NCBI GenBank assembly: GCA_016207605.1
Contig: JACQPJ010000008.1
Location: 1 to 35,509, forward strand
Length of the DNA stretch: 35,509 nucleotides
Direction: 5' to 3'
DNA from: Elusimicrobiota bacterium
GTDB taxonomy: Bacteria; Elusimicrobiota; Elusimicrobia; UBA1565; UBA9628
Made by a program: the position numbers and the translations under genes
The notes under the pieces: model-generated
What the model was told of the DNA's origin: nothing
Databases searched by the model: none
The model's input: only the letters and a program-made list of their open reading frames with translations
Shown: in pieces, positions 1-7,812 of the stretch
Position numbering within the stretch: position 1 is the first letter of the stretch
How the letters are laid out: the number at the start of each line of letters is the position of its first letter

Positions 1-502
1 CCTTGACGAAGAGCGGAAACTGGACCTCCAGGCCCGACTCCAAGGTCGCGGGCTTCAGCATGTTGGAGACGGAGTCGCCCTTGACCCCGGGAACGGTCGA
101 GACGACGGCGAGCACGACGTTGGCGGGCAGCTCGATGGAGGTCAGCTTGCCGTCGATGTAGACGCCCAGCACCTCCATGTTCTCATGCAGGAACTTCGCG
201 CCAGGACCGAGAAACTCCTTGGGGAAGGAAACCTGCTCGTAGGTCTCGTTGTCCATGAACACCGCCATGCCCCCTTCATCATAACTGTAAATCTTCTCGC
301 GCTTGGTCACCGGCACCTCGCGGAACTTCGTGCCCGAGGCGTAGGACTTCTCGACCACGTTGCCCGTGGACAGCGAGCGCAGCGTCGAGCGGTAGACCGC
401 CGCGGACTGCGACTTGCGGTGATGCTGATAGGAGATGATCTGGTAGATCTGGCCGTCGTCCTCGAAGACGAGGCCGTTGCGGAACTGCGAGGTGTCGATC
501 AT
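1..502 (-). CDS. efp: Elongation factor P (3' end outside window)
   Basis: EF-P binds between the ribosomal P and E sites and relieves stalling on polyproline stretches. The visible 167 codons cover the KOW-like domain and most of the OB domains, from MIDTSQFRNG to QFPLFVK, and the C-terminus runs off the window edge. From Phe7 the protein aligns without gaps to E. coli EF-P over at least 40 residues. In that alignment the loop tip KPGKG reads RKSQS, so the modified Lys34 position is Gln32 here. The ATG at 502 is preceded by the hexamer TAAGAT, 6 nt upstream (509-514), and there is no Shine-Dalgarno. This fits a leaderless mRNA made from its own promoter, although the gene lies only 35 bp after the glycosyltransferase stop. 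The family assignment is secure. The lack of a modifiable residue is read directly; its consequence is inferred. Confidence 0.95.
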   Translation of the reverse strand, partial: MIDTSQFRNGLVFEDDGQIYQIISYQHHRKSQSAAVYRSTLRSLSTGNVVEKSYASGTKFREVPVTKREKIYSYDEGGMAVFMDNETYEQVSFPKEFLGPGAKFLHENMEVLGVYIDGKLTSIELPANVVLAVVSTVPGVKGDSVSNMLKPATLESGLEVQFPLFVK

Positions 503-508
503 TCGGGC

Positions 509-517
509 ATCTTATCA
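509..517 (-). promoter_or_regulatory. Extended -10 motif of efp
   Basis: Read on the minus strand the sequence is TG-A-TAAGAT followed by GCCCGA and the efp ATG. It is an extended -10 arrangement (TGN before a TANNNT hexamer) exactly 6 nt from the start codon, as expected if transcription begins at the A of ATG. The same arrangement precedes fah, era and mutY. I see no convincing -35. Confidence 0.5.
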
Positions 518-537
518 AAACCGGCGGCGGCGCGGCG

Positions 538-1998
538 TCAGCCGCCGGGGGCCAGGCGCCAGACCTGGACGCGGCCGGCGGGATCCTCAAAGGCAAGGGA
601 GGCGCGCGGAATTGCGCGCAGGAGCGCGCGTAGGTCGGAGGCTGAGGGAACGGCGTAGGCGCCGCCAGACGGACGCAGGCCGAAGGACGTGTCCTCCACC
701 AGGATGTAGGAAACGCCGGATCGGCGGCAAAAACGCTCCAAGGACGCCGGATCGCGCACGTCGTAGGGAATATGCGCGACGGAAAGTCCCGTCAGAAGAT
801 GCCAGCGGCCGTCGTACTCGGCGGCGAGCGCCGCGCCGGAGGCACGGGCGCGAAGCCATTGAGCCGCCGCGGCGGGCGGGACGTTGAGGGGCGTGGCTGG
901 ATGCCGGGACGCTGCGAGGACGCGGGCCGTGGGAGACGCCGAAAATAAGAGCGAAAGAACCGCGGCCCCGCGCAGGGCCCACCGGCCCCTGCGGCCGGCG
1001 CCCGCCGCGGCGAAAGCGCCGCGCAGGACAAGCCACGCCGCCAGGGGCAGGAGCGGCACGAAGTAGCGTTCGGCCTGCTTGCTCCAAATCCAGTGAGGCA
1101 GCAGGAATAAGACCCCGAAAAGGGCCGCGGCGCGGGAAACGGGCCGGCGCAGGCCGCGCGATCCAACGAGCGCGAGGGCCGCGCCCGTCGACGCGAGGAC
1201 CGCCGCCCAGGGCGCGTCGTTCCCAAACGGCCAGCGCCACAAGGAACGCTCGAAGACCGCGCGGAGAGCGAAGAAGGCATTTTCGACGACCGGGAAACCC
1301 GCCGCGGACGCCGAGGAGAAAAGTTCCCGCGAATAATTCCAGGACCCTCCCGCGAGGAGAGAGCCGCGCAGAAGCCACGCGCCGAGAGCCGCGGCCGCGG
1401 GAAAGAGGGCGAGCGCGGCGGGGCGCCGGCGGCGGTCGAAAGCCAAGACCGCCGCGAAGGCGAGCGCGAGACATATCCCCGTCGGACGCGCGAGCGCGGC
1501 CAAGGCCAGGACCGCGCCCAGGCCGAACGAAATCGCGCCTTGGCGGCGAAAGCGGGAAAACAAAAACAGCGCCAGGGACGCGAGAAAAAGCAGCGGCCCA
1601 TCGGACAGCAACGTCCCCGCCGTGCTCGCGATGAGCGGCGAGAGCGCCGCGCAGGCCAAGACCCAGTCGCCGATCTCGGCGCCGTCCTCGTCCTCGACGA
1701 CGGCGGCGAAAAGGGCCAAGGCCGCGAGATGGATCAGGATCGCGAAGCCCTGAAGGATCGCCAAGCGATCCCCGGCGAGCGCGACGGCCGGGGCCAGCAG
1801 CAGAGGCCAGCCGGGCATGTAGTTGACCAGCGGCGGCGCGCCCGGCGCCGAGAGCTCGGCGTAGCGGCCGAGGAGCAGTGACTTGGCGCCGATCAGGTAG
1901 AAAGCGTCGTCATTGAAGAAGCCGACGTAGTAGGCGTGACGGCAGAGCCAAAACAAAATGCCGGCCGCGGCGAGCAGGGCGAAGCGGCGGCAGCTCAT
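538..1998 (-). CDS. Polytopic membrane glycosyltransferase (GT39/ArnT-like)
   Basis: A predicted integral membrane protein of 486 aa with about ten hydrophobic segments. The N-terminal segment (ALLAAAGILFWLC, residues about 8-20) is followed by a loop carrying the acidic pair Asn-Asp-Asp (FFNDDAFYL). In lipid-linked sugar transferases of the PMT/ArnT type, the catalytic acid lies in this first extracytoplasmic loop. A soluble C-terminal part follows (about residue 400 on), ending in a short domain rich in charged residues. Such enzymes move a sugar from a polyprenyl-phosphate donor to lipid or protein outside the membrane; the substrate here is unknown. The ATG at 1998 overlaps the rsmA stop (ATGA), indicating translational coupling. 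A longer open frame extends upstream to 2424, but that part is the rsmA shadow and lacks membrane character. Confidence 0.7.
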   Translation of the reverse strand: MSCRRFALLAAAGILFWLCRHAYYVGFFNDDAFYLIGAKSLLLGRYAELSAPGAPPLVNYMPGWPLLLAPAVALAGDRLAILQGFAILIHLAALALFAAVVEDEDGAEIGDWVLACAALSPLIASTAGTLLSDGPLLFLASLALFLFSRFRRQGAISFGLGAVLALAALARPTGICLALAFAAVLAFDRRRRPAALALFPAAAALGAWLLRGSLLAGGSWNYSRELFSSASAAGFPVVENAFFALRAVFERSLWRWPFGNDAPWAAVLASTGAALALVGSRGLRRPVSRAAALFGVLFLLPHWIWSKQAERYFVPLLPLAAWLVLRGAFAAAGAGRRGRWALRGAAVLSLLFSASPTARVLAASRHPATPLNVPPAAAAQWLRARASGAALAAEYDGRWHLLTGLSVAHIPYDVRDPASLERFCRRSGVSYILVEDTSFGLRPSGGAYAVPSASDLRALLRAIPRASLAFEDPAGRVQVWRLAPGG

Positions 1999-2777
1999 GT
2001 CAGGCCTCGACCCTTTTTCGCCAACGCGGCCCAGCACTCGAAGGGGATGTCCTCCGGTCGGGCCGCGGGGTCGGCGCCGGCGGCGGCCAAGGCGGCCTCG
2101 ATTTCGGCTTTTGGCCTGCGCAGGGCCTTGGCCAGGACCCCCGCCGCCATCTTGCGGCGCTGGGAGAAGGCGGCCTTGGCCAGGCGCCAGAAGGCGGGCT
2201 CCTCCTCGGGCGGGACGCGCGGCGCGGCCAGGCGGCGCAGGACGACCACGGCCGAGTCCACCTTCGGACGCGGGCGAAAGGACTCCGGCCCCAGCTCCAG
2301 GAGAATGCCCGCGTCCGCGCGCAGGCGCGTCGACAGCGCGAGCAGGCCGTAGTCCGCGCCCCCGGGCGCGGCCGCGACGCGCAGAGCGACCTCCTTCTGG
2401 AACATCAGCGCGGCCCGCGTCCAAGCGGGCCAGAGCAAGAGCTTCTGCAGGATGGGAGTCGCCACGGCATAGGGCAGGTTGCCGGCGACGAGCCAGGGCC
2501 CGGGCCCGAGAGAGCCCAAATCGAAGGTCAGGAAATCCTCGCGGACAACGCGCAGGCGGCCGGCGTCCGGGACGCGTCCGGGCAGGGCCGCGGCCGCGGC
2601 CTCGTCGAGCTCCACGGCGACCACGTCCGCCCCCGCGCGCAGAAGCGGCATGGTGAGCGCGCCGCGGCCGGGGCCGACTTCCAATATGGAACGGCCGGGC
2701 CCCGCGCCGACGGCGGCCGCGACCGCTTCGGCCGCGGCGGAGTCGATCAGGAAGTGCTGGCCGAGCCGCGCGCCCAT
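1995..2777 (-). CDS. rsmA: 16S rRNA dimethyladenosine transferase RsmA (KsgA)
   Basis: SAM-dependent enzyme that dimethylates two adjacent adenines near the 3' end of 16S rRNA, a late check on 30S assembly. At 260 aa it is slightly shorter than E. coli KsgA. It starts with the family signature MGARLGQHFLID. Motif I is LEVGPGRGALT, the acidic ribose-binding motif is VAVELDE, and the catalytic motif IV is GNLPY. The C-terminal helical domain contains FSQRRKM. The open frame continues 18 codons upstream to 2831 inside murC, but the conserved N-terminus and the position 4 bp after the murC stop favour the ATG at 2777. The gene ends in Gly-Arg-Gly-Leu-Thr, and the DNA encoding this tail (GGGTCGAGGCCT) equals one end of the 60-bp repeat found elsewhere in the window. 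Confidence 0.95.
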   Translation of the reverse strand: MGARLGQHFLIDSAAAEAVAAAVGAGPGRSILEVGPGRGALTMPLLRAGADVVAVELDEAAAAALPGRVPDAGRLRVVREDFLTFDLGSLGPGPWLVAGNLPYAVATPILQKLLLWPAWTRAALMFQKEVALRVAAAPGGADYGLLALSTRLRADAGILLELGPESFRPRPKVDSAVVVLRRLAAPRVPPEEEPAFWRLAKAAFSQRRKMAAGVLAKALRRPKAEIEAALAAAGADPAARPEDIPFECWAALAKKGRGLT

Positions 2778-2781
2778 CCGG

Positions 2782-4182
2782 TCAAAGCGGGGCCGCGCAA
2801 CGCCCGCGGCGGCGGCGCAGCAGGTCCTCACCGAGCTTCCACACGTCCCCCGCGCCCAAAGTGAGCACGACGTCGCCGGGCTTGAGCTGCCTGGCGGCCT
2901 CCAGCGCGCCGGGGAAGGGCGCGCAGGCGACGCCCGCCTTGCGCGCCGAATCGAGGATCAGGCGAGAGGTCACGCCCGGGATGGGCGCCTCGCCCGCCGC
3001 GTAGACATCCGTGACCCAGACGAGGTCGGCGGCCTTGAGCGCCGGGCCGAAATCCTTGGCCAGGAGCTTCGTGCGCGAGTAGCGGTGCGGCTGGAAGACC
3101 GTGATCACGCGCCGCGCCTTCCATAGCCCGGCCACGGCCGCGAGCGCGGCGCGAATCTCGGTGGGGTGGTGGCCGTAGTCGTCCACGAACTCGACGCCGT
3201 CGGCCGCGCCCAGGCGGTCGAGCCGGCGCCCGACGCCGCGAAAATCGGCCAGACCGCGGGCCAGGCGCTGAAGGTCGAAGCCCAGGAAGGCGCCGGCGGC
3301 CAGGGCCCCGAGCGCGTTGAGCACGTTGTGGCGGCCGGGCACGCGCAGGCGCAGCGAGACGGCCTTACGGCCGCCGCGAAGCACGTCGCAGGAGGAGCCG
3401 TCCCGGTCCAGGCGCAGGCGGACCGCGCGCCAGTCCGCGCCGGGGCCCAGACCGTAAGTGACCACGGGACGCTCCACGCGCGGGCGCAGGCTTCTCAGGA
3501 CCGGGTCGTCGGCGCAGAGCACCGCGGCACCGTAAAAAGGAAGCCGCTGAAGGTGCGCGACGAAGGCGTCCTTGAGCCGCTCCATGGTCTTGTAGTAGTC
3601 CATGTGGTCGTCGTCGACGTTGGTGACCACGGCGACCAGCGGCGTCAGGAACAGGAAGGAGCCGTCCGACTCATCGGCCTCGGCGACCAGGTATTCGCCC
3701 ACGCCGAGCCGGGCGTTGGAGCGGATGTTCTTGACCCTGCCGCCCACGATCATCGTGGGCGCCGCGCCCGCGGCCTGAAGGGCCATGGAGACCATCGCGG
3801 TGGTCGTGGTCTTGCCGTGGGAGCCGGCGACGGTGACCGTCTTTTTTAAACGGCCGAGCTCGGCCAGCATCTGCGCGCGAGGGATGACGGGCACGCCGCG
3901 GCGGCGCGCCTCGGCGACCTCGGGGTTGGAGGCGGAGACGGCCGAGCTGATCACCACGACCTGGGCGTCGCGGACGTGCGCGACGGCGTGCCCCGAAAAG
4001 ACCCTGATTCCGGCGGCGGACAGGCGGCGGGTGAGCTCAGAGGGCTTGGCGTCCGAGCCGGAGACGCGGTAGCCCAGGTTGAAGAGCACCTCGGCGATGC
4101 CGCTCATGCCCACGCCTCCGATGCCCACGAAATGGACGCTCCTCACGAACGAGCGCATGAATCCGGCGTCTTCGCGCCTCAT
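2782..4182 (-). CDS. murC: UDP-N-acetylmuramate--L-alanine ligase MurC
   Basis: Cytoplasmic ATP-dependent ligase adding L-Ala to UDP-MurNAc, the first step of the peptidoglycan stem peptide. It has 466 aa, normal for the family. The N-terminal UDP-binding Rossmann loop is GIGGVGMSG (residues 20-28). The ATP P-loop is GSHGKTTTT (120-128). Further on are the Mur-family blocks DESDGSF, NVDDDHMDYY, PGRHNVLNALGA and the C-terminal DDYGHHPTEI and FQPHRYSRT. The ATG at 4182 overlaps the stop of the upstream gene (ATGA) and has a strong Shine-Dalgarno (AAGGAG) about 12 nt before it. It is separated from the usual dcw neighbours (murG, murB, ftsQ, ftsA, ftsZ), none of which is in the window. A long in-frame extension to 5649 is a shadow of the upstream gene. 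Confidence 0.97.
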   Translation of the reverse strand: MRREDAGFMRSFVRSVHFVGIGGVGMSGIAEVLFNLGYRVSGSDAKPSELTRRLSAAGIRVFSGHAVAHVRDAQVVVISSAVSASNPEVAEARRRGVPVIPRAQMLAELGRLKKTVTVAGSHGKTTTTAMVSMALQAAGAAPTMIVGGRVKNIRSNARLGVGEYLVAEADESDGSFLFLTPLVAVVTNVDDDHMDYYKTMERLKDAFVAHLQRLPFYGAAVLCADDPVLRSLRPRVERPVVTYGLGPGADWRAVRLRLDRDGSSCDVLRGGRKAVSLRLRVPGRHNVLNALGALAAGAFLGFDLQRLARGLADFRGVGRRLDRLGAADGVEFVDDYGHHPTEIRAALAAVAGLWKARRVITVFQPHRYSRTKLLAKDFGPALKAADLVWVTDVYAAGEAPIPGVTSRLILDSARKAGVACAPFPGALEAARQLKPGDVVLTLGAGDVWKLGEDLLRRRRGRCAAPL

Positions 4183-6485
4183 GATCCTTTCTCCTTGACG
4201 GCATCCGCGGGCCGCAGCAGCCACTTGAGCCCGTCCGCGGCGGCCCTGTTGCGGGGCTCGAGCTCCAGCGCCTTCTTGAGCGCGGCGACGGCCCCGTCCT
4301 CGTCGCCCGCCATCGCCGCGGCGACCCCGCGGCCCAGCCACGCCGGCGCCGAGCGCGGGTCCAGCCGCGTCGCGCGCAGGAACGCCTCGGCCGCGAGCTG
4401 GCTCTCGCCCACGGCCGCGTGGGCCAGGCCCAGCGCCGTCCACCAGTCCGCGTCGTCGGCGCGGCCCGCCGCCGCCTCCTCGCCGGGCTCCGGGATCACC
4501 TCCGCGGCCAGCTCCATCCACCCGGTGCCGATGACCCAAAGCCCCATGTCGTTGCCGACCCGCCGCGGCTCGTAGCTGACCTTGGGCGCCCGGGCGGGCA
4601 GGCGCGCGACGTCCACGGGGCGCGCGTAGGTCAGGTTCATGCCCAGGCGCGCGTCCGAGTCCGGCGGCGCCTGGCTCATGACCCCGCGCAGGTCGTCCAG
4701 GATCGCGCGGATCTGCGCCTGGCGGGTCTTGGCGTCGCCGGCGGACAGGGGGTAGTCGCGGCGCGCGGCGCGCGGCGCCGCGGACGCGCCGCCCGACTCG
4801 GCCCGGGCGAAGGCGCGCCGCAAGCTGGAGCCCTCGGCCGGCCCCTCGCGCAGGAGCTTGGGGCGCGGCAGGAACACGGCGTCGACGTGCATGACCGCGT
4901 CCTGGTCCAGGGGCAGGCGGCGCAGGTTGCGCTCGAAGAGGGACAAGGGGTCCGAGGGCTCCGGCTCGGCGCGCGGCCGGGGCTCCTGGACGCCCTTGCC
5001 GCCGCTCGGCGCGGCCGCGGCGGGCGCCCGGGCCCCGGCGTAGGCGACGTTGAGCTGGAGGCCGCCTCCCCCTTCCTCCGGCGTGAGTCGGAACGCCTCG
5101 GCCATGACGCCGCGCGCCTTGCGGCCCTGGCCCGCGGCGATATGGAGGAGGGCCAGGCGCAGGCGCGCGACCGAGTCGCCGGGCTTGAGGTCCACCGCCT
5201 TGCGCAGGGTCGCGGCGGCGTCCTTGCCCCGCCCAAGCCGGTCCTGGGCGCAGCCCAGCTCGAGCAGGGCGTCCTCGTAGCTTGGCTCCAGACGGACGGC
5301 CTCCGAGAACTCCGCGGCGGCGTCCTCGTCGCGGCCGAGGCGACGGTAGATCGAGCCGAGCTGGAAGCGGTAGAGGGGACTGCGCTTGTCGAGCTCCGCG
5401 GCCTTGCGGAAGCGCTCCAGCGCCGACGGGTAGTCGCCGAGACTCTGGCGCAGGGAACCCAGGTTCATCTGCGCGTCGGCGCGGGATGGGTCGAGCTCGA
5501 CGGCGCGGCGGAACTCCCCCTCGGCGGCCGCGGCGTCCTCCTTCCAGGCGTAGGAGATGCCGAGAAGAAGGTGCCCTTGGGCGTTGTCGGGCTCGAGCGC
5601 GACGGCGGTCTTGTAGGAGGCGATGGAGTCGTCCACCAGCCCGCTCCAATACTGGGCGACGCCGAGCAGCAGATGCCCCAGCGGATCCTTCGGGTCGGCG
5701 GCGACGGCGCGCCGGGTCTCCTCCAGGGCCAAGTCGTAGCGCTTCTCCTCGAGGTAGCCCTGGGCCTGACGCAGGCCGCGCCGCGCCTGGGCGGCCATGA
5801 TCTCGTCCCAGACCGTGCGCTGTCCCGGCTCGGTGCGGCCCGCGCGCGCGGGCGCGGCCGCCGCCAGCAGGGCGAACGCCGCGGCGGCCGTCCAGCGCCG
5901 CAGCGCCGGGAGGAACGCCGCCAGGGCGCGGCCGCGATGGCTCACGGCGTTCTTCTCCTCCAGGGTCAGCTCCGCCAGCGCGCGCCCGTCGGGGAGAAGG
6001 AAGAGCGGATCGTAGCCGAAGCCGCCGCGGCCGCGCGGCGAATCGGCGATGAACCCCACCAGGCGGCCTTCGACGCGCTCCACGCGGCGCTCGGGATCGG
6101 CCAGCGCCAGCACCGTGCGAAACCGCGCGCCCCGCCGCGCCGGCGCGACGCCCGCCAGCTCGCGCAGCAGCTTGCCGCAGTTGTCATCATACGAACAACC
6201 CGGCCCGGCCCAGCGCGCGGAACGGACGCCCGGCGCGCCGCCCAGCGCGGCGACTTCCAGCCCCGTGTCGTCGGCCAGCGCCCAGGCTCCGCAGGCCGCC
6301 GCGGTCTCGAGCGCCTTCTTCTCCGCGTTGCCCTCAAGCGTGGCGCGGTCCTCGACCACCTCGGGGACCCCGGGATAGGCGTCCAGCTCGAGGCAGGAGA
6401 CGCCCGCGTCCCGCAGAAAACGCGAAATCTCCGCGATCTTGTGCGCGTTTCGGGTGGCGAGAACGAGGCGGATCGGACCGGACAT
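4179..6485 (-). CDS. rdgB: RdgB (dITP/XTP pyrophosphatase) fused to an exported TPR domain
   Basis: One uninterrupted 768-aa frame. Residues 1 to about 195 form a complete Ham1/RdgB domain that hydrolyses dITP and XTP to monophosphates. It shows the substrate motif TRNAHKIAEI (11-20), ADDTGLEV (71-78), the GFGYDP block (156-161) and SHRGRAL (182-188), close in length to E. coli RdgB. It is followed directly by Leu-Arg-Arg-Trp, a hydrophobic stretch (about 199-213) and Ala-Arg-Ala-Gly, which looks like a signal peptide. From about 236 to 470 there are tandem TPR units (for example HLLLGVAQYWSG and HLLLGISYAW), then a linker and two more TPR units near the end (about 640-755). No ATG, GTG or TTG lies near the junction that could start the TPR part alone. 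The product could be one membrane-anchored protein or could arise from an unusual internal start. It overlaps murC by 4 bp. Confidence 0.85.
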   Translation of the reverse strand: MSGPIRLVLATRNAHKIAEISRFLRDAGVSCLELDAYPGVPEVVEDRATLEGNAEKKALETAAACGAWALADDTGLEVAALGGAPGVRSARWAGPGCSYDDNCGKLLRELAGVAPARRGARFRTVLALADPERRVERVEGRLVGFIADSPRGRGGFGYDPLFLLPDGRALAELTLEEKNAVSHRGRALAAFLPALRRWTAAAAFALLAAAAPARAGRTEPGQRTVWDEIMAAQARRGLRQAQGYLEEKRYDLALEETRRAVAADPKDPLGHLLLGVAQYWSGLVDDSIASYKTAVALEPDNAQGHLLLGISYAWKEDAAAAEGEFRRAVELDPSRADAQMNLGSLRQSLGDYPSALERFRKAAELDKRSPLYRFQLGSIYRRLGRDEDAAAEFSEAVRLEPSYEDALLELGCAQDRLGRGKDAAATLRKAVDLKPGDSVARLRLALLHIAAGQGRKARGVMAEAFRLTPEEGGGGLQLNVAYAGARAPAAAAPSGGKGVQEPRPRAEPEPSDPLSLFERNLRRLPLDQDAVMHVDAVFLPRPKLLREGPAEGSSLRRAFARAESGGASAAPRAARRDYPLSAGDAKTRQAQIRAILDDLRGVMSQAPPDSDARLGMNLTYARPVDVARLPARAPKVSYEPRRVGNDMGLWVIGTGWMELAAEVIPEPGEEAAAGRADDADWWTALGLAHAAVGESQLAAEAFLRATRLDPRSAPAWLGRGVAAAMAGDEDGAVAALKKALELEPRNRAAADGLKWLLRPADAVKEKGS

Positions 6486-6493
6486 AAAGAGCT

Positions 6494-6503
6494 ATGTTAA
6501 CAT
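6494..6503. promoter_or_regulatory. Palindromic divergent promoter core, rdgB/mutY
   Basis: The 24-bp gap between the rdgB and mutY starts contains the perfect 10-bp palindrome ATGTTAACAT. On each strand it reads TG-T-TAACAT, an extended -10 motif. On the plus strand the hexamer ends 6 nt before the mutY GTG; on the minus strand it ends 8 nt before the rdgB ATG. The two hexamers share the central TA. No separate -35 boxes are evident; those sequences would lie inside the opposite genes. Confidence 0.5.
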
Positions 6504-6509
6504 TTCCGC

Positions 6510-7514
6510 GTGAAACCCTCGGCGCGCGCGGCCCTGCTGCGCTGGTATCGTCGTCAGCGCCGCGATCTTCCCTGGCGCCGCGACCCCACTCCTTACCGCG
6601 TCTGGGTCTCGGAGATCATGCTCCAGCAGACGACGGTCGCCGCCGTCGCCCCCCGCTACGAGCGCTTCCTGAGCCGCTTCCCGGACGAGGCCGCCTTGGC
6701 CGACGCGCCCCAGCAGGACGTCCTCAAGGAGTGGTCGGGCCTGGGCTACTACGCCCGCGCCCGCAACCTCCACCGCGCCGCCGCGGAGATCGTCCGGCGC
6801 CACGGCGGCCGTTTTCCCGGCGAGCCCGAGACCGTCCGCGCCCTGCCCGGGGTCGGCCGCTACACCGCCGGCGCGATCCTCTCCATCGCCTTCGGCAAGC
6901 GCGAGCCGCTGGTCGACGGCAACGTGATCCGCATCTTCGCGCGCTATTACGGCCTGGCCGGATCGGCCAAGGATGCCGCGCTCCAGCGCGAGTGCTGGTC
7001 GCGCGCCGAAAAGCTGGTACCCAAAGAGTCCCCCGGGGACTGGAACCAAGCCCTCATGGAGCTGGGAGCCACGCTCTGCGCGCCCGACGCGCCGTCCTGC
7101 GCCATTTGTCCCCTCTCGCGCGATTGCACCGCCTTCCGCGGCGGCGACCCGGAACAATTCCCCGCCCCCGCCCAACGCCGCTCCCCCGTCCCCGTGCGCT
7201 GGACCTGCCTCTGGATCGAGCACAAAGGCCGCGTCCTACTCTGGAAGCGCTCCGAGAAAGAGCGCCTCCTTAAAAATCTATGGGGCCTGCCCGAATCCCA
7301 GCGCGTCCCCGCCGCTCCCGGCCGAAAAACCGCGACGATCTCCCACACCATCACCCATCACGACGTGGAGATCGCCCTGCGCGAAGGCTCCCTCCGCAAG
7401 GACGCATCCTTGCCGCCAGAAGCGTCCTGGGTCCCGAAGTCCAAGCTCCGCGACTACCTGGTCTCCTCGCTCTGGCTTAAATGCCTTCGCGCCTCCGCAG
7501 CGCAAAAGCGCTGA
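6510..7514 (+). CDS. mutY: A/G-specific adenine glycosylase MutY
   Basis: DNA repair glycosylase removing adenine mispaired with 8-oxoguanine. It has 334 aa. Near the N-terminus are LPWRRDPTPYRVWVSEIML and QQT, containing the catalytic Glu. The helix-hairpin-helix is LPGVGRYTAGAI, followed by the catalytic Asp in LVDGNVIR. The [4Fe-4S] cluster ligands are spaced C-x6-C-x2-C-x5-C (CAPDAPSCAICPLSRDC). A C-terminal NUDIX-like 8-oxoG recognition domain includes LWKR and LKNLWGLPE. The start is GTG at 6510, with no Shine-Dalgarno but an extended -10 motif 6 nt upstream. Its DNA-damage context fits the divergent neighbour rdgB, which cleans the nucleotide pool. The gene is followed by an intrinsic terminator. 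Confidence 0.95.
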   Translation: MKPSARAALLRWYRRQRRDLPWRRDPTPYRVWVSEIMLQQTTVAAVAPRYERFLSRFPDEAALADAPQQDVLKEWSGLGYYARARNLHRAAAEIVRRHGGRFPGEPETVRALPGVGRYTAGAILSIAFGKREPLVDGNVIRIFARYYGLAGSAKDAALQRECWSRAEKLVPKESPGDWNQALMELGATLCAPDAPSCAICPLSRDCTAFRGGDPEQFPAPAQRRSPVPVRWTCLWIEHKGRVLLWKRSEKERLLKNLWGLPESQRVPAAPGRKTATISHTITHHDVEIALREGSLRKDASLPPEASWVPKSKLRDYLVSSLWLKCLRASAAQKR

Positions 7515-7519
7515 GAATA

Positions 7520-7578
7520 GGGCCGCGCCGGCTTTCGAGACTCCCGCGAAGCCCTATCGGCAGGCGCGGCCCTTTTTT
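7520..7578 (+). terminator. Intrinsic terminator of mutY
   Basis: A perfect 10-bp stem GGGCCGCGCC (7520-7529) pairs with GGCGCGGCCC (7563-7572), followed directly by six T (7573-7578). The 33-nt loop folds further, GGCTTTCG against CGAAGCC with one bulged base. It begins 6 nt after the mutY stop. It is the only stem with a U-tract that I find in the window. Confidence 0.85.
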
Positions 7579-7752
7579 CTCTTCGTCCGCCCGTCTCAGG
7601 CATAAGACCCCGAAACGAGCGGCGCGGGTCCGGGCGCTTTGGTCATGACCTGGGCGCTGGCTGCGTGTCCGTGGACGCGCGGCATCGGGCCGCCGCCGTG
7701 AGCTCACGGGGCGAACCGCGACGTCAATTAGAATAGCCTGGGAAGGACGCCG
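7579..7752. other. Non-coding spacer between convergent mutY and ygfZ
   Basis: About 170 bp without a supported gene. It holds two perfect palindromes, GGTCATGACC (7641-7650) and CCGTGAGCTCACGG (7696-7709), neither followed by a T-run. The second could form a short hairpin in the ygfZ transcript. Short open frames here have no recognisable protein character. No RNA gene is recognised. Confidence 0.4.
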
Positions 7753-7812
7753 CTAGGCCTCGACCCTTCGGGCTCGGCACAGATGCGTCAAGGAAAGGCT
7801 CATAGCATCTAG
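7753..7812 (-). repeat. 60-bp CTAG-bounded repeat, copy A
   Basis: Read on the minus strand it begins CTAGATGC at the ygfZ stop codon and ends GGCCTAG. It differs from copy B (16750-16809) at 5 of 60 positions. Within it AGATGC pairs with GCATCT (6 bp, 18-nt loop), and CCC-GAA-GGG forms a second small hairpin. Its bases 2-4 are the TAG stop codon of ygfZ. Confidence 0.8.

Noticed and set aside
1999-2424. N-terminal extension of the glycosyltransferase
   Set aside because: It lies within rsmA, lacks membrane character, and the ATG at 1998 overlaps the rsmA stop.
4183-5649. N-terminal extension of murC by nearly 490 codons
   Set aside because: It is an Arg/Pro/Gly-rich frame opposite reading of the TPR gene. 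The real murC start at 4182 has a Shine-Dalgarno and the conserved N-terminus.
4419-6500. A 693-codon plus-strand frame opposite the RdgB-TPR gene
   Set aside because: Shadow frame. The minus strand carries clear RdgB, TPR and coupling signals.
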